Below, one piece after another: positions 6,600 to 6,682 of a DNA stretch of 6,682 nt. Origin of the DNA: Bacteroidota bacterium. GTDB lineage: Bacteria; Bacteroidota; Bacteroidia; Chitinophagales; LD1. Where the stretch lies: NCBI GenBank assembly GCA_003165135.1, contig PLSN01000464.1:1213-7894 (forward strand). Reading direction: 5' to 3'. A model generated the notes under the pieces. It searched no databases and had not been told where the DNA came from. It was given only the letters and a program-made list of their open reading frames with translations. The translations under genes were made by a program, and so were the position numbers. Within the stretch, counting starts at the first letter, position 1. Each line of letters begins with the position of its first letter.

Positions 6600-6607
6600 T
6601 ACTTTTG
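6600..6607 (+). promoter_or_regulatory. Bacteroidota -7 element (TACTTTTG), probably for tRNA-Leu
   Basis: TACTTTTG followed by CA is an exact match to TAnnTTTG. It begins 5 bp after the dehydrogenase stop codon and 61 bp before the tRNA. A T-rich stretch (6577-6580) sits at the -33 distance, without a TTG. The only downstream gene in view is the tRNA, which would then have a leader of about 45-50 nt. Confidence 0.55.
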
Positions 6608-6626
6608 CATCCACTGACGAAATGTG

Positions 6627-6650
6627 AGTCCGCTGTTGCGGACTTTTCTA
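6627..6650 (+). terminator. Terminator-like hairpin in the tRNA leader
   Basis: AGTCCGC (6627-6633), loop TGTT and GCGGACT (6638-6644) form a perfect, G/C-rich 7-bp stem, followed by TTTTCTA. This has the form of an intrinsic terminator with a short T run. It could end the dehydrogenase mRNA, but it also sits between the promoter-like element at 6600 and the tRNA, where it would attenuate or be removed during processing. Confidence 0.6.
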
Positions 6651-6660
6651 TCATGATATT

Positions 6661-6682
6661 GCCCGGGTGGCGAAATTGGTAG
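6661..6682 (+). tRNA. tRNA-Leu, 5' end only
   Basis: The last 22 bases read as the start of a class II tRNA. The acceptor strand is GCCCGGG (6661-6667), then T8-G9, then the D-arm start GCG (6670-6672) and the loop AAATTGGTAG with the conserved GG pair (G18-G19). This pattern is typical of bacterial tRNA-Leu. The anticodon, variable arm and 3' end lie beyond the window, so the isoacceptor is unknown. tRNA-Ser, the other common class II type, usually has a different acceptor and D-arm. Confidence 0.85.

Noticed and set aside
1..6682. CRISPR arrays, insertion sequences, integrase or toxin-antitoxin genes, phage genes
   Set aside because: I saw no spaced direct repeats, no transposase or recombinase motifs and no change in base composition. 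The tRNA end at the right edge could be an integration site, but that side is outside the window.

Overview
The window looks like ordinary chromosomal DNA from a member of the Bacteroidota, perhaps of the Chitinophagales/Sphingobacteriales type; this finer placement is only an impression. The evidence is as follows. The first gene is an outer-membrane beta-barrel protein of the family typical of this phylum. Four intergenic -7 promoter elements match the Bacteroidota consensus TAnnTTTG (1839, 3361, 4269 and 6600). None of the seven visible start codons has a Shine-Dalgarno sequence; they are preceded by A/T-rich DNA instead. The protein families (YceI, Nfu, type 2 PyrF, RseP with HEFGH, PaaH/Hbd-type dehydrogenase) all fit.

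Layout from left to right: (1) the 3' part of an outer-membrane beta-barrel/TonB-receptor-like gene (+, cut by the window edge); (2) a convergent secreted YceI-like gene (-), with only 7 bp between the two stop codons; (3) a divergent promoter region of about 155 bp; (4) a lipoprotein monohaem cytochrome c (+); (5) an 84-residue Nfu-type Fe-S scaffold domain protein followed 4 bp later by pyrF, probably one transcript; (6) a secreted TPR-repeat protein with its own promoter; (7) the site-2 metalloprotease rseP with its own promoter; (8) a perfect 15-bp stem palindrome; (9) an NAD-dependent 3-hydroxyacyl-CoA dehydrogenase; (10) a promoter-like element and a small hairpin; and (11) the first 22 nt of a tRNA-Leu gene, cut by the right edge.

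The genes serve unrelated housekeeping functions: envelope (barrel protein, YceI, TPR, RseP), redox and Fe-S (cytochrome c, Nfu), pyrimidine synthesis (PyrF) and acyl-CoA metabolism. I see no sign of a defence system, mobile element, CRISPR array, integrase or foreign base composition, and no undescribed multi-gene system. The observations most worth checking are non-coding: the four-half-site palindrome at 5687-5719 and the promoter/hairpin leader in front of the tRNA-Leu gene.
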